A DNA stretch of 64,000 bases from Glutinoglossum americanum (taxonomy: Eukaryota > Ascomycota > Geoglossomycetes > Geoglossales > Geoglossaceae), in contig JAGHQL010000117.1 in the NCBI GenBank assembly GCA_020080175.1, positions 20,068 to 84,067 on the forward strand, written 5' to 3'. Made by a program: the position numbers and the translations under genes. Below, one piece after another: positions 63,877-64,000 of this stretch (position 1 is the stretch's first letter; every line of letters begins with the position of its first letter). Below the pieces are notes generated by a model. It saw only the letters and a list, made by a program, of their open reading frames with translations, was not told the DNA's origin and made no database searches.

Positions 63877-64000
63877 ATGCTCGCACGCCCCTTCCGATTC
63901 CCCCTTATGTGGTGGCGTCAATCGACGCCCAGCCGTCGATCCCGAGCCACGATGTCTGCTGCTGGTGCCCGCGGGTCGACCTCGCCGACGGAGCGACGGA
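63877..64000 (+). CDS. Possible start of a further gene (3' partial)
   Basis: The frame is open from the ATG at 63877 to the window end (41 codons). The product starts MLARPFRFPLMWWRQSTPSR, is basic and lacks acidic residues until late, like a mitochondrial presequence. A second in-frame ATG at 63952 starts MSAAGARGSTSP. With no domain visible this may be chance. Confidence 0.3.
   Translation, partial: MLARPFRFPLMWWRQSTPSRRSRATMSAAGARGSTSPTERR

Overview
The window reads as nuclear DNA of a filamentous ascomycete (Pezizomycotina). Most genes carry short introns of about 50-125 bases with GTAWGT-like donors and CTAAC/CTGAC branch sites. A full set of fungal orthologues is present, and the left end carries a fungal NACHT-ankyrin gene. 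I cannot name the species from sequence alone.

Two compartments are visible. The left 11.8 kb is accessory: a NACHT-winged helix-ankyrin NLR-like gene truncated by the window start (1-3283), a 2.2 kb decayed stretch, a three-exon HNH-nuclease gene (5521-6442), two diverged LTR-like direct repeats (about 6.7-7.5 kb), and a broken protein kinase-TPR gene on the minus strand (about 8.1-9.9 kb). From 11.85 kb onward the window is ordinary core genome, in order: BUR1/CDK9 kinase (-), a 51-residue complex I subunit of NDUFB2 type (+), a Sis1-type DnaJ (+), an intronless forkhead factor (+), BUD31 (-), NDUFA6 (+), RPC19 (-), a conserved protein of unknown function (+), urease accessory protein UreF (-), the mRNA-export scaffold SAC3 (-), a secreted GH5 exo-1,3-beta-glucanase (-), the bHLH factor CBF1 (+), the N-terminal amidase NTA1 (-), an 11-exon ABCC transporter (+), a DUF2841/YDR124W-like protein (+), SPT4 (-), and protein phosphatase 5 (+). 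A further ORF may start at the right edge.

Several core genes serve transcription and mRNA handling: BUR1 and SPT4 in elongation, BUD31 in splicing, SAC3 in export, RPC19 in Pol I/III. Two are complex I subunits. This looks like normal dispersed fungal gene order, not a cluster with one pathway. Exon structures were built by hand from splice signals, reading-frame continuity and conserved motifs; the coordinates given are my models. Large intergenic spacers (24.2-27.2, 38.7-42.4, 51.6-55.5 and 57.6-59.3 kb) hold microsatellites and no gene I can support. I found no CRISPR array, rRNA or convincing tRNA.
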